DNA of 64,000 nt from Isoetes taiwanensis (taxonomy: Eukaryota; Streptophyta; Lycopodiopsida; Isoetales; Isoetaceae): assembly GCA_021234155.1 (NCBI GenBank), contig JAJEKV010000001.1, positions 23,795,189 through 23,859,188 on the forward strand, given 5' to 3'. The translations under genes were made by a program, and so were the position numbers. The notes under the pieces are model-generated. The model searched no databases. It saw nothing but the letters and a program-made list of their open reading frames with translations, and was not told the origin of the DNA. Positions 1 through 12,233 of this stretch are shown here, piece by piece. Within the stretch, counting starts at the first letter, position 1. The number at the start of each line of letters is the position of its first letter.

Positions 1-823
1 CAATCATAGTATTCCATGAGACCACATCTTGACAATGCATGTTTACAAAGAGCTGCCAGGCCTCCTTGATGCAGCCGTTCTCCATGTAACCCATTATCAT
101 GGCATTCCATGAGACAACATTCCGTTTTGGCATTTTTTCAAATAAGAGACATGCATCTGAAAGCTGTCCCATTGTCGCATAAGCAGCAACCAGGGCAGTC
201 CAAGAAATCACATCTCTCTCAGGCATTTGCTTGAAAAATTTCAAAGCTTTTTGCAAATTTCCCTGCTGAATACAACCTGAGATCATTGTATTCCAAGTGA
301 CATTATCCCTTGCAGGCATTAGGTCAAAAAATTTGATAGCCTCTTCCAGGCATCCTTGCTTGCAATAACCAGCAATCATGGCATTCCAGGAGACTATATC
401 ATGCTTTGGCATTTGCTTGAATAGTCCAAGAGCCTCCTTGAGGTGCCCTGCTTGTACATAAACATCAATCATGATATTCCAAGTATACAAATTCTTCTTA
501 ACCATATTAGAAAATACCTCGAGTGCATCTTTAACTGCTCCACACTTGCCATACATGTTGATAAGAAGATTCTGAATAAATATATCTTGCTCAAACCCTT
601 TCATTATTATCTCCTGATGAATTTGCCGTCCGTTTCTTACATCCTTACAGCTTTGCAAACGGGAAGCGAGCTCAACTCTGTCTTTGCTTAATGGGCTGTG
701 TTGGTTTGGAGGCGAAGCTCGGCACATTCTAGAAACTCTGGCTGTTCTGGTTGCAGGAAAATTGCAGCGACTATGATCGTTGCTCAGATAGGAAGTAAAG
801 AATATGTTGCTTGCTGACGCCAT
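1..823 (-). CDS. Pentatricopeptide repeat (PPR) protein, N-terminal part, runs off left edge
   Basis: Reading from the ATG at 823 down to base 1 gives 274 codons without a stop or intron; the gene continues beyond the window. The first ~45 residues are rich in Ser, Arg and Ala with few acidic residues, like an organelle transit peptide. From about residue 60 the protein is a run of PPR units, with six copies of a motif of the type SWNAMI / TWNTMI / SWTALV. Most are spaced 31 residues, which is the S-type unit of the PLS class. PPR proteins of this class bind single-stranded RNA in plastids or mitochondria, often for C-to-U editing or splicing. An editing domain (E/DYW), if present, would lie outside the window. 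The family call is firm; target organelle and RNA are unknown. Absence of introns is normal for the family. Confidence 0.93.
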   Translation of the reverse strand, partial: MASASNIFFTSYLSNDHSRCNFPATRTARVSRMCRASPPNQHSPLSKDRVELASRLQSCKDVRNGRQIHQEIIMKGFEQDIFIQNLLINMYGKCGAVKDALEVFSNMVKKNLYTWNIMIDVYVQAGHLKEALGLFKQMPKHDIVSWNAMIAGYCKQGCLEEAIKFFDLMPARDNVTWNTMISGCIQQGNLQKALKFFKQMPERDVISWTALVAAYATMGQLSDACLLFEKMPKRNVVSWNAMIMGYMENGCIKEAWQLFVNMHCQDVVSWNTMI

Positions 824-1329
824 GTTGACGGTTGCATCTTTCTTTCAAAACACATCCAACATCAGAAGTTCAGTGAGTACACATGCCCCCATCCGTCACG
901 GATCCTGGAGGAAACAAGTCTTCCAACAAATCCTCTTTGTTCCATACGGATTCTTTCTCTGCGTCAAAACAAACTTAGATTTGTACGAGACTTGGGTAAA
1001 TGCCATTAATTCAACTTCCCTGATCTCTGTTGATAAGATGACACCCTAATCTGACCGTGGAAGAAGAGTAGAAAACTGGGTTTTTCCTTCTTTATTGCTG
1101 CATTTGTTTTTGTGGCCGCATGATACAAGCAGCACATATATTTACCTGTGGCTTTCCACATAATGTTAATGTTCAACGTGTCTGTTCTGACATTTGTCCG
1201 AATTCTAAGTCGTTCTCTCACATGACATTATTGGGTAAGGAATAATATTCCATCACAAAAACTCTTGCACCTTATCAAAACACATCCTATGCAATATCCT
1301 AACACCTCCATACCCTTAACTGACAAGTA
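824..1329. other. Upstream flank of the PPR gene, nothing recognised
   Basis: AT-rich DNA upstream of the PPR start. It should hold the promoter, but I could not single out a convincing TATA element or other gene. Confidence 0.4.
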
Positions 1330-1614
1330 TGTTGATCCAGATGATCTGGATTGTCCGTTTTGTGAGAGGCCAGAACAAGCCAAATGCTTGGTAAGAAACT
1401 AGCTGCCCTGGATGATCAGCCCTGGATTCAGGCTAGAGCTGATAATCCAGCTCTGAAGGATGATAACAATGCTGGAAGACTTTCCAACATTGTTGAATTT
1501 GGAACCATATTTGTTAGGAGAGTATATAAGCAAGGTGGATACACACCGATCATTTTTGATAAAGTTGTAAATATTAGTGCTCCATGGCCTCTCAAGGTCC
1601 TAAGTGAGCATTAG
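1330..1614 (+). pseudogene. Unrecognised coding remnant with a CxxC pair
   Basis: A short coding-like stretch. The first part reads DPDDLDCPFCER in one frame, and a +1 shift near 1384 continues for 76 codons to a TAG at 1612-1614. The CPFC pair could be a decayed zinc-binding motif. No start codon or splice structure is evident and I do not recognise the family. It sits just outside the tail of the LINE copy to its right and may be old transposon or gene debris. Confidence 0.25.
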
Positions 1615-1672
1615 ATAAATAAAATAAATAAAAAAATAACCTTGTTGTGGAGGATGATAATCTCTCTATGGA

Positions 1673-1694
1673 GGAAGGAAGGAAGGAAGGAAGG
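1673..1694. repeat. (GGAA)n microsatellite, tail of minus-strand LINE
   Basis: About five GGAA units. On the minus strand this is (TTCC)n placed directly after the conserved 3' end of the LINE copy to its right, so it is best read as that element's 3' tail. Confidence 0.8.
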
Positions 1695-3890
1695 TATTTT
1701 TATCGTCCACGGAGACCAATCGGTCTATGGGACCCAATACAAAAGCGCAACAAGTGGATTACTACCCGGATTAAAAAACCCGCCCCGAAGGGTTTTCGAG
1801 GGAAAAACCGCGGGCGGCAATCGGCCTGGCGACAAACCGCTTCCAATATCTGAAAAATGCAAAACACACAAATATATACACTCATGTACCGTACCCATAG
1901 TGCCTAATCAGCGAGCAGCCAGGCGGGGGCAAAGTTGGGCTCGCAGATCCAGTACCTCCTGCATGTACAACCCTAGACCACGTACTGACGATGTGTTCAT
2001 CAGTAAATGTAGGGGCAAGTCCCACGTGCACTAAGGAACGTGTCGCCTGGATCCGATCACCTGGGCAACTCGAAAGTGTGAGACTCATCCTCAATGGCAC
2101 CCGTTTGACAAAGACCGACAGAGCTTGTCTGGCGGGCTCCCCATCCCACCCCATCTCGATGCGGAGATGGTGGGCACTGTCGAATGGAGGCAATGAGTCC
2201 GCTTTTTGGGGCAGCCGGAACGCAGTAGAGCCGCGGACCCCGCCAACGGGGTTGATGTGCTCCTTGTAATGGGCCATTTTGACTGCTCTAGAGCGGGGTC
2301 CCGAGCTTGCCAAGGAAGCAAGCGTCCGGTAATCCCGCGGCCGGCCACGATCGGCCTCGCGTGGTCCACACGACGCATCACATTGCTCCCGCCGCGTTCC
2401 ATCTGGCGAACTCGATCTCTCTTACCCCTCCAGCGGGGCCACGAGCCACCTGCTGGGCCCATTGCCACAGCGTAAGCGGTCGCGGGAGCCAAGCATCACC
2501 CATATTAACCACTTTTTAAAAGCAGGCGATGTGTCTATCAAAATTTGCCGTGAAGTGGCAAGAATCCGGTTTCTGCGGCCCGAGAATCGATAGGGGTGAA
2601 AGGTTTCACCCCAAGTGCGGTGCCAAAAATGCCTTACGCACCTACTCCAAGTCATTCGAGTGCCAAAGGCGACCCGGACCCCAAACCTCTGCCGTCTGAA
2701 GGGCGGGGCTCGACCCGGTAGCGAAGCGGATGTGTGATGGCCCCAATCATAGAGCTGCACTGGTATTTGTTACGCATGGCATAAAAGCTTTCGGCTGTTG
2801 TCACTTTCATAGCGGATGGGCGTCTCCCCAGCGAGGCGAGGAGAACTCCACCCCTAGGTACTTGTAGGTGGGCGTGACCTCCACAGTACTGTCCTCGAGA
2901 TATGTGAGTGTGAGGCGTGGGGTCGCGTGAGCCACCCTAGTCTTGGCAAGATTCACGCGCGTAATGTGCGTAGCTGGCGAGAATGTTTCTAGGGCATCCA
3001 GATGAGGCTGCATAGCTTCCCCACGGGTGTGGGCGGAAGGTCAACATCGTCCACATAGATGGCTGGCGGATGACCTGGTGCAAAGCCGTATGCCATCCCC
3101 CCATGCTTTCGATGGCCCGGGCTCTAACTGGTCAATGTAGAGGCCAAAAGTGTTGGTGAGAGGGGGGCAGCCTGCCGGATCCCGATACTACCTCTGCGGT
3201 GAATGCACGGCCCGTCGGTTGCATCACGCCAAAACAACTCTCATACGGCAGTATATGGCATTACGCACGGCAGGCGGCGGCCCGATTGACGCGATCTACC
3301 CCACCCCAGCTTTTCCCGTGGGGCCGTGTCGAAAGCCTTCGCGAAGTCCACAAAGCGGCAATACAAGTCTGCTTAGATGGTTTGGTGTCTTCAATCGATG
3401 TCAGCATGTAAAGATATGGTCAATCGTTGAGTGGCGGGTCTAAAGCCCGCTTGTGTGAGGGCTTCGCACATCCATTTGCCTCTGCCAATGGGTCAATCTT
3501 CTTTGCTTTCGAGAATGCCGATAGCAACGGTTTGGCAAATCTTGAATCGACCATGATCGTCCGGTAATTGGCGGACGATGTGGGTCCTTTGCACGATAAA
3601 CGAGTTGTGGGCATGAAGGTTGGATTGGTCGGCTAAAGGGGTTCACCTTCCCCAGCTCGCCCATTACGCCAAATAAATGGGCTCGCCCATTTATCAGACG
3701 CCCATTTATCAGACGTAATGGGCGTGCAGAGAGCCTTTTTGCTTTCAACCATAGCCATAACCATATCATTGTCCATTGCTGGCGATTGTGTGCTCCCACT
3801 GCATGCACTTTTGTTGGTTCCAAAGATATTCAACGATCTAATGACAACCCAATGTTGCACAATATGAACATGTGGAACAACATCAACAAT
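1695..3890 (-). mobile_element. Decayed, 5'-truncated non-LTR retrotransposon (LINE copy 1)
   Basis: Minus-strand remnant with many frameshifts. Pieces of reverse transcriptase are readable: FVDFAKAFDT near 3330, the palm segment RQAAPLSPTL near 3170 (family norm RQGCPLSPTLFG), and the thumb segment TYKYLGVEFSS near 2855. The thumb segment recurs almost identically in the copy at 49.1-50.2 kb. The 3' UTR holds an 'aacccttcgggg' block shared with that copy, then a hairpin at 1713-1726 and the (TTCC)n tail. GC content is clearly above the surroundings. The left limit is set by the tail; the right (5') limit is approximate. It is non-functional. The clade was not assigned. Confidence 0.8.
1713..1726 (-). 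other. LINE 3'-terminal hairpin, copy 1
   Basis: On the minus strand AGACC-GATT-GGTCT, a perfect 5-bp stem with a 4-nt loop, lying ~20 bases before the tail. The stem sequence differs from other copies but pairing is kept. In stringent-type LINEs such 3' stem-loops are what the reverse transcriptase recognises; the role here is inferred. Confidence 0.6.
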
Positions 3891-4340
3891 ACGAATGTTA
3901 TTTTCATCTTATTCATATGTTGTTATGAATGTCCGTCATATCATTCGATGTGCTAATTTAAGATAATTTTGTGATTCAATTAGGAGAGTTCAGGCTGGTG
4001 TGCTAAAGTGAATGATGATGCCTAGTTACATGATCTTACCAGATCGTATTTATATGTACCTAAAAAGATATCCTTATATTTCGTTGCCTCAAAAATGAGC
4101 GCACAGATAGCAATTATATCAAAGTTAAGAAATGGACAAATAAATCTTAGCAAGATGAAGAAATCCATGCCTAGAAAGTAAATTCAGTCTGACAAAACTG
4201 AGTTCATAAGAGAGTTTCTTTTTTCCTATCTGTCCAATCGGATCTACTTTTTTTGAGCAATATAATTTCAAGAAACCTAGTAAAGATACCCTAAAAAATC
4301 AACCTGTCCTACTAAGAACAGTGGATATTTTCCTTATGTT
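3891..4340. other. AT-rich spacer, nothing recognised
   Basis: No gene, repeat or element boundary could be supported here. Confidence 0.4.
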
Positions 4341-4412
4341 TGGGTCCCATAGGCCAATTGGTCTCCGTGGACGCTAAAAACTTATTCTATTCTATTCTAT
4401 TCTATTCTTATT
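4341..4412 (+). mobile_element. Extremely 5'-truncated LINE 3' end with (TATTC)n tail
   Basis: Only the last ~40 bases of the LINE family are present: TGGGTCCCAT, the hairpin AGGCC-AATT-GGTCT (4351-4364, one G-U wobble), TCCGTGGACG and a short A-rich stretch. A run of about five TATTC units to 4410 follows. The same terminal block ends the long copies at 1.7 and 49.1 kb, which identifies it as a LINE terminus rather than a random microsatellite. Confidence 0.7.
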
Positions 4413-5311
4413 AGATGGCAAGGAAGCAAAGAACCTCTATTAGATAATGAATCAAGCCTTAAATCCCCTATTTATGAGAGGGATAAATCACAAATTTTTA
4501 GACTGCCATTGGCAAGCATAAATCCAAGAAATGAATCTCATGTTTTAGGCATAACTAATTTTGCAGATAAATCGTAGTTCTTTGATCAAGTTATTTGAAA
4601 TAGGAACTAGTAGACTTTGGCAAAATCTAATGCAGATCAGAGGATGAAAGAAAGAGTCAACACCACAGCTGCTTCCGACAGATTAAAAACATTGAAGCGA
4701 GTCCACTACCAAATGCTGCAATAGATTCCAGGTTTTGGTCCTGAAAAAAGGGGCAGACCCCAAATCAAAAAAATAGTAAGTGTCTGGCATCTAACCTTAG
4801 CTGCCGGCTAACAGGTGAAAGGAGTCAAGTTGTCTTGCGTTAGGCTCTGTCGATTCAATCCCTCAAACTAGTAGCCAAATCTTGGATTTGCCAGCAGTAG
4901 GGCTCTGCGAGCCCTCCATGAAGACATAGGAAAAACGAAAATTCCGCTCGATACGAGAACACTCTTGCTATGGAGAAAAGTGCTAAGACCGTACTCCTCC
5001 ACAAGGAAAACCTGCCTGGAAATTCATTCTCCCATCAGAGGCTCAATGCGGAATACCTGCCTTTTTGACCCGCCCTCCATTTGACGTTTCATCCTCTCGT
5101 CTTTTTCAAATTATCCATGCATTCTTACTTGTATTATCGTTTTTTGCTTGTATTATCGTTTTTTGGCCGTCCAATGACGGCACCTTCCATAGAATATGCT
5201 GCCTGGGATAATCCAGGCCACAGGTGTGCAGTCAACCAGGGGTCAAATTGACCCCATAAAATAGAAGGACAAATTGCTCTCAAACCATTGTCTAAATCAA
5301 AAACACACGTG
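4413..5311. other. Spacer left of the CACTA element, nothing recognised
   Basis: Mixed AT-rich sequence without a supportable gene. It is the target region into which the CACTA element at 5315 inserted. Confidence 0.4.
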
Positions 5312-5314
5312 GGC
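5312..5314. repeat. Target site duplication GGC, left copy of CACTA element 1
   Basis: GGC directly precedes CACTAC at 5315; the same GGC directly follows GTAGTG at 12233. Three-base duplications are the rule for the CACTA superfamily. Confidence 0.85.
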
Positions 5315-5344
5315 CACTACAACAGAATAGGGTGTTTTCCGTCG

Positions 5345-5900
5345 GTTATAGCGTCAAACAAAGTGACGCTATGTGTATTCTCAAAGCCCCACCAAATGTC
5401 ACGAAATTGACGCTAAAAGTGCTATACTTTGATGTCGCATGGGCGTCAACTTTTGCGTCAAGAATTGCGTCATGTCTACATAACGCAAAAATGACATAAT
5501 AGCTACATTTGTGGCAACTATATGGCATGTTTGTGTCGAGCTTATATCCAAGTTATTCAATAATTGTGTCATAATTTCTATCATATTAGTCTCGACACAA
5601 TGACTACATTTGTGGCAATTGCATGCCATGTTTTTGTCGAGTTTATATCCAAGTCAGTCATTAATTGCGTCATTTTTTCTATCGTATTAGTCTCGACACA
5701 ATCACTACATTTGTGGCAATTGCACGGCATGTTGTAAAATTCGAGTAACAAAATTGTGTCATATTTAGGTCTTTTTGTAACATCTACATGTCAATTTTAT
5801 GGGCACATATAATACCATTGTCATATTTGTGTCCAAATCACAAGTCATCTTTATGGCAATTCTATCTTCAATTTATGTCACTTTTGTCTCTTCATCAATA
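5345..5900. repeat. Left subterminal repeat region of CACTA element 1
   Basis: At least six GCGTCA/TGACGC words occur between 5350 and 5475. Further in, the phrase 'actacatttgtggcaa' occurs three times (near 5500, 5603 and 5704) together with 'gtctcgacacaat'. These are local direct repeats with a spacing of about 100 bp and are the likely binding region for the element's own DNA-binding protein. Confidence 0.65.
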
Positions 5901-5949
5901 GATGTTTTTTTACCTGGACAAATTTATATTTTAGAAGCATTTTTTGTGT

Positions 5950-6746
5950 TCATATAATGGTTGAATCATGCATAATGAACAAAGGAAGAAAAAGTAAAAA
6001 AGAAGTAATTGCAACAATAATGATTAGAAGCTTAATTATGATCAAGTTACTTGACAAAATAAAGAACATTACTCTTATGTTCAAAAGGGAGATCATTCTG
6101 CATTTAGAGTCAAAATAACTCCAACAGCTTGGGTTTAAAACACTTTCTATCATGCATTTTTTCCATTCCAAATTATCTTCATTATCGTCCTTAGTAGGAG
6201 ACGGATCGTTATCGGGCTCATTCTGTTGTTCGTCTTCGCTAACCTATTCAAAAAGGAGAACAAGAACTTATGTTAAATCAACGAAAACAAGTTGAATCTT
6301 AAAAAAGAGCTTTAAACATAGGAAAACTTATAAACATGCCTCTATAATTACATGTATTTGTAAACTGCCCCTGTATTTCAAAGAACTGTCAAAATGCCCC
6401 TAATTTTTAGGGCTCCGACCAACTGGGAAGTCAGAGAATTACATTGCCAGAAATTAGATGCATATTAATAGATTACCTAAAAAAGAAATGCTCAAACCTG
6501 CATTGCCAAGGTGGAACTCGCATGAGAACACACTCTTTCTTGCAAATCGCTGCAACAAGGAGGCTGACCAAGCACACAGAGTGCCAAAGATGTTAGGGAC
6601 TGCTTAATGACATCTAATAAAAAATGCACATTTGATAAACACATATTGGAGACAACACCGCAATGCATTGGTACTCCCATAGAACCCGAACAACTTTGAA
6701 AATAATGGACACAAATTTGTTCACTTTTCCTTCTCTGTTTGTTCAT
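5950..6746 (-). CDS. Possible two-exon accessory protein of CACTA element 1
   Basis: Exon 1 from the ATG at 6746 to 6498 (83 codons) ends in a good donor (GCAATGCAG, then GTTTGA). An acceptor at 6244 opens exon 2 (6243-5950, 97 codons plus stop), and the two join in frame for ~180 residues. Exon 1 is Cys/Ser-rich. Exon 2 starts with a strongly acidic stretch (SEDEQQNEPDNDPS) and ends in a hydrophobic tail that may be read-through noise. CACTA elements commonly encode a second, DNA-binding protein besides the transposase; that role is a guess here. No known domain was recognised. Confidence 0.35.
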
Positions 6747-9624
6747 GTTTTTTCCTTCCCATATACGTTCATGTAAAGCGTAAGTGTGCTAGCCAAGAAA
6801 CAAACAACAAATAATTTTATTCTTTCTTCTTCAATTGAAAGCTTTCTGTTCCATGAAACATCCAAAAGATGCTTGTACCATCATTACATTGAAGACTTTT
6901 TCTTGAAAAGCACGAAGCTTACTATCTGTTTAAATTGATCAAACAACATATGGGGATCTAAAGCAAAATAACTTACTTGAGTTCTTGCCGTCTCCAAAAT
7001 TCCGATTACATGATCTTTGGTACAATTGATCTGGAACATAAAATAAGCGAAACACTATTTGTTTTTCCGGAACTGTATTCATATGAAGTTTGTGTCATAA
7101 AAGATTCAATCGGCCCCTATTTTGGGGCATCGAAAATCGGGCCCATGGGCCTTACAAATCATTAGCGAAAAGATAAAGCTTGCCATAGGCTATGAAATCC
7201 GATCTTTGAAGCGGATGGGAAGGCGAGGAAGCGGGGAAGGCTCTGAGCTTCATTGCGGACACTAGAGTAGATGTCTCGGGATATCAAAGCGGATGTCGCG
7301 ACCAAAGGAACTGCTTCAAAAATACATGCGGCTAAAATAAACTTAGAAATGGCGAGGAGCATAACCCGGGAGATTCGTCTTTGCACATTTCAGTTTGGCT
7401 CTCTTAATGTTTCTTGAACATATCTCATCAAAAGCTAATGTAAACAAGAAGGGGTAGGTTTTTACCTCTTAGGCTGAGAAAATCCGATGGCTGCTTGTTG
7501 TAAAAAGGTTTAAAAGGTCAAAGATCTATTGTCGGCCTTTCTTTGCTAAACAAAAAAAAATAGAGGGCATAACCTTTCTCAAATCACACCTCCGGTTTGA
7601 GAATAACACGCAAATACTTCTTGGTCGGAAGCGATTGCCATGAAGAAGCAATGCATCTCGAAAACCGAAAAAAGGTCTGTTGCGGGGCAAAACAAAACCA
7701 AGATCTTGATTAGGGATTTGAGGCGGGGGAGACAATCAAACATACTGAACCTAGAAAAATATGGTTAACTTATGAAGAGCCATTTCTTGTGCCTTATCCG
7801 GCGCCATGGTGCGACCTCTGCATCGATTTGCCATAGACAATAGGATGCTCGGTGCATTTCATAGCAAAAGGTTTAAGCGGATATAATACTTAAGCGTGCT
7901 AAACGCCGGCCTCTGCCGTAGCCGAAGCTTTGAAGCGAGGCGCCATAGCTCAAAGTGTAGAACCGTAAGTAAAGAATGTGGACCTCCATAGCGGGGGCGG
8001 GCCGCCATCCCATAGCCAACGGCGCCAAAATAACGATTCAAAATTTTTTTCCCATCTTCGGTCAAGAACATGATTTGCCATGTCATCATATATTTCAAAT
8101 ATATTTCAAGTAAAACTTGAAAAAGGAGAATACCATGTTATTTTCATGGATACCCGATGATTAAAGAGCCAAACAAGGATGATAATAAGTTTAAGTTTAC
8201 ATACGATATTAAGTAAAAAGTGAGTTAGGTCCGATTACGCCCTCTAAGCCAATAGCACTTTGCCATATGGCTGTTTTCTTTTCTAGGAACACAATAAACT
8301 TTTGCATGTCAAGATTTTTACTTTACATTACGTCTATTTACTCCACATTCGAGAGATTTCTACCTATGGATTACGTGTTTCTACCTCACATTTTGTTCTT
8401 TTTACCTCCGTTACCCGCGAGAATGGTACCTAACTAACTCTCTTCCCCATAACAAGAATGCCCACTTGGGCAACATTTTGGTTGTGTCGTACGCTTCTCG
8501 CTTCTGTCGTCGGCATGGCTTCCACAACGAATATTACCCAAAAGGGCATTCTCTTATCATCAATAATGTGTGTTTGGCATAATATTGTTGCATGCGCAAA
8601 CAATTTGGGGAACAAGTTATACCAGATATTCCTTTGACTAGCCTAATTGCTATCATTGGTAATTTCCTCGTAGCTATTCCACTGCACATGCGCTATGCCG
8701 AACCGAGAGAGGCGTTGAAGATTCTTGCTTCTGAATTTTTTAATTTGGGTAGGTGAGGCGTTAAGTGACACATGGTATGGATAGCCTCATGAATAAGACA
8801 ATGCATAGCTGCCTCCATCTTTTAGTTTAGGGCCCTAGTTTTAAGCGCATGTACATTTGTTGTATTGCCTTATGCCTATCCGTTTCAAACAAATCCATGC
8901 AAGTTTCTCGTGATTTCTAGAATGTGATTACGCAATAAACATGAGCTAGGATTTTTGGGAGTGTTAATTGCGGATGGAGATTGGAAGGGACATTCCTATT
9001 TCAAAAAATTGATGATGGAAAAACTTGTTAAGCATAGCATCGTATTTTTGAGGGGCTCCCATCATCAAGCTTAACTCTATTATAGTCCGGAGATTCTTGC
9101 TCAAAAATCTGTTTGAATTTCTTTGGAAGAAGTGCTTTCGGTGTTTGAGGCTACCCATGGATGAATTGGTTGGGGCTAATTTTCACTTGAGCATTATATT
9201 GTGATTTCTTAAATTTAGGAAGGCAACTGCTTCCATCTCAGTTTAGTTATTCAAAAGAGTACACCTCAATAAATACAACTACTCTTACTCAATGCATCAT
9301 GCATATATTTTTGGAGTTCAATTCGAGATTGATGGCAATGTGAATACTGCTCTCATTGTCATGTAATGGAGATGTGGAAGCCTTAAAGATTCATGTACTA
9401 CATCTCATAGAAGACCATTTTTGCAGCATGTTGACAGAATGTTTAGGCAATTCACTGGCAAAGGTATAAATTCAGGCATATTTACTTTCATTAGCATTTG
9501 CTGCATGAAAATTGTGATCACTTTTCACTTTTTGTTCCATGTAGAAGTTCTTGCTCTAAGCAACAGTTAAGAGAGGGACTTTAGAGAGTTTTAAATTAAA
9601 CCCATCGCCATACTGCTTTTCGAT
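6747..9624. other. Interior of CACTA element 1, no gene recognised
   Basis: About 2.9 kb. 7150-8050 is richer in GC than its surroundings, with several 'gcgg' words, and may be captured or decayed coding DNA, but no frame is convincing. Confidence 0.35.
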
Positions 9625-11024
9625 TAAACCCTATTAAATCTGTAGGGTTTAGGTTTTGGCAGCCTTCCCGACCTCTGAAGTGGTCGAGTGCTTGCGTTGC
9701 AGGTTTTCCCTCGAGGGTTTGAAGAGAGCCCCCAAGAGGGAGGATGAAAAAACTCCCCCCATGCACTGGTTCAAAACTACGATGGCTCGTAACAAGCTGG
9801 ACATCGTGCGACTGTGCATGCCAAAAGGCACGAAATGACAGTTCGACTGCATGGTTGCATCTGAAAGTCAGAGTTACGCCAGGACACATGGTTGACAAGT
9901 AGACGATCGATATGCCTGGACTACCAAGTACATGCTATCTTTACACTGTAGCACTAGGATTGAGCGAAATGTTGACTAGTTGCCTATAGCAAATTGAGTT
10001 TGGCTTTGTTGGTCATAATACTTGGTTCCTAGATTAAGTTGGATGCTTTGGACTTATGCTCATAGTCTGAATCCGATTCTTTGCTTGCTAGTGTGGCCGA
10101 ACTGGGGGAAGAAGTCATTTTCTAGCCGTGCCCCTACGTCGAGAAAGGGGGAAATTTGGGGGTTGGCACATCCGTGTGGTGGATGGCCAATTTTTCTTTT
10201 CGGAGACATTTCTTTGGACATGAGCTATCGTTTGAATGGTGGGATTAATAGATGGACCTGTTTTGATGCCCCAATAATTAAACCCTATTAAATCTATAAG
10301 GTTTAGGTTTTGGCAGCCTTCCCTTCCTCTGAAATGGTCGAGAGCTTGCGTGCAGGGTTTTCTCGAGGGTTTGAAGAGAACCCCCAAGAGGGAGAATGAA
10401 AAAACCCTCCCCATGCACTGATTCCAAACTTGCCACACAACGATGGCTCGTAACAAGCTAGACATCGTGCGACTATGCATGCCAGAAGGCACGAAATGAC
10501 AGTTCGACTGCACGATTGCATCCGGAAAGCCAGAGTTACGCCAAGACACATGGTTGACAAGTAGACAATCGATCAAATGCCCGGACTACCAAGTACATGC
10601 TATCTTTACACTATAGCACTAGGATTGAGCAAAAGGTCGACTAGTTGCCTATAGCAAATTGAGTTTGACTTTGTTGGTCATAATACTTGGTTCCTAGAAT
10701 AAGTTGAATGTTTTGGACTTATGCTCATAGTCAGAACCCCATTCCGAGCTCGCTAGTGTGGCCGAATTGGGTGAGCAAGTCATTTTCCAGCCGTGCCCCT
10801 ACGTCGAAAAAGGGAGAAATTTGGAGGTTGGCACATCCGTGTGGTGGATGGCCAATTTTTCTCTTCGGGGACATTTCATGGAACATGAGCTATCGTTTGA
10901 AAGGTGGGATTAATAGATGGAGCCGTTTTTGTGCCCCAATAATTAAACCCTATTAAATCTGTAGGGTTTAGGTTTTGGCAGCCTTCACTACCTCTGAAGT
11001 GGTCGAGAGCTTGCGTGCAGGGTT
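9625..11024. repeat. Tandem repeat of ~655-665 bp, about 2.1 copies, inside CACTA element 1
   Basis: Units start at 9625, 10279 and 10944 (the last partial, ~80 bp). Each opens with TAAACCCTA, 9 bases, then TAGGGTTTA; this palindrome is perfect in units 1 and 3 and mutated in unit 2. A shared block follows (for example 'ttttggcagcctt' and 'cccccaagaggga'), with a few substitutions and small indels between units. Reading frames in different strands are conserved only as far as the DNA is, so I do not call a gene. Confidence 0.85.
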
Positions 11025-11689
11025 CCCTATATGTCCTTTATGTTCCCTATATGTCCTTTATGCCCAAAACCGGCCAGATTAGGCTTTTATTTGATCCAAA
11101 TCCGTTCTCTACAACTAACCCATCGATCGGCAATTTGGATTCCTTCCGCGAATTAATTCTCCTCGATCAATATCAGATTTCTATGACCCATCGAATCCTT
11201 TGATGCCACGTGTCTCTTTAATGGTTTATTAAAACCATAGCTAATATATTTATCTTTCATGTTAATAACATTGGCCCCTAGTGCCTATACAAGTTACATT
11301 AACATTAATATAATAATGTTAACCATGCAACCATATAGGTCTTCTGCCTCGACAAACTCTGCTAGCTCCTTCCGCACTAATATTTAGTAATATTAGTGCC
11401 CCTTATGGACCATTACCGTCGCTAGCCATTACTACCCCCCTTATTTCGCTTCCCGTCACCATGGGTGGTTCTGATCAATATGGCCCATTAAATCACAAGC
11501 GCCCCCATGGCGTGACCTCTGGTACCCGTGGTCATGAGCGTCCATCAAGGGCCCGGGTTAAACTATGCCCTTGAGAGCACACAACAACAAATATTGGTTA
11601 TATTGTTCATATAGTACCATTAAAACCATGATAGTCTAATTAAAAACTATAATATGTTTATTTGCAAGGTTGTTTCCCTCATATTAGTT
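11025..11689. other. Interior of CACTA element 1, nothing recognised
   Basis: Starts with a 19-base local duplication ('ccctatatgtcctttatg' at ~11025 and ~11044). Otherwise AT-rich without supportable features. Confidence 0.35.
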
Positions 11690-12230
11690 AGTGGCACTTT
11701 TGTGTCAAACGTAGCCCCTTTTGTGTCAAGATATCTATGTATTTCTACTTAACAATGTCACTACATTGACACTTTTTTGACACAATCACAAGATATAAGT
11801 GCCACAATCTATAACAAAAAGTTGACATAAAATTGCCATTATATATGATACTACAAAATGACGCAAAAGTTCTACAAAAGGTGACAAGAAACTATCATAA
11901 AATGTGCCACAAATGCGTAACAAAATCAACCCAAAACTGTAGACCTGACGATGCTATAGTGGAAACAAACCTATTGCTACATTGACTTAAATTATGTCAC
12001 AATCTTGTTGCAATAAACGATGCAATCATCATTATAAAAGCTAACGAAAAAATTCCAAAATTTTGACACACACGTGCCATAAGAATGACGTTGTTATTGA
12101 CACAATTGTATTGACACAAGTTCTGACGCAATCAAATTAATTTGTGTCACTTTCAAGCTTCTGACACAAATCTGACAAACCTTAGAAGGTAGTGACGCAG
12201 GGGTTGACGCAAAAACCCTATCCTCTTGTA
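11690..12230. repeat. Right subterminal repeat region of CACTA element 1
   Basis: Dense GTGTCAC, GACACAA and TGACGC words (for example near 12124, 12193 and 12205), mirroring the left end. The last ~24 bases are the terminal inverted repeat ending GTAGTG at 12233. Confidence 0.7.
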
Positions 12231-12233
12231 GTG

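Larger units (their letters stand above)
5315..12233. mobile_element. Structurally complete CACTA (En/Spm) DNA transposon, non-autonomous, 6919 bp
   Basis: The left end is CACTACAACAGAATAGGG and the right end, on the opposite strand, is CACTACAAGAGGATAGGG, so the terminal inverted repeats match over most of ~24 bases. The element is flanked by a 3-bp duplication (GGC at 5312-5314 and 12234-12236). Just inside both ends lie clusters of TGACGC/GCGTCA (5350-5475, 12120-12210) and of GTGTCAC/GACACAA words. This is the layout of the subterminal sites that CACTA TnpA-type proteins bind. I found no TnpD/TNP2 transposase, so it probably depends on another copy. The inside holds a small two-exon reading frame, a 0.66-kb tandem repeat and much unassigned DNA. 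The low end divergence suggests moderate age. Confidence 0.88.

Noticed and set aside
443-691. Plus-strand open frame over the PPR gene
   Set aside because: It is the antisense shadow of the minus-strand PPR repeats.
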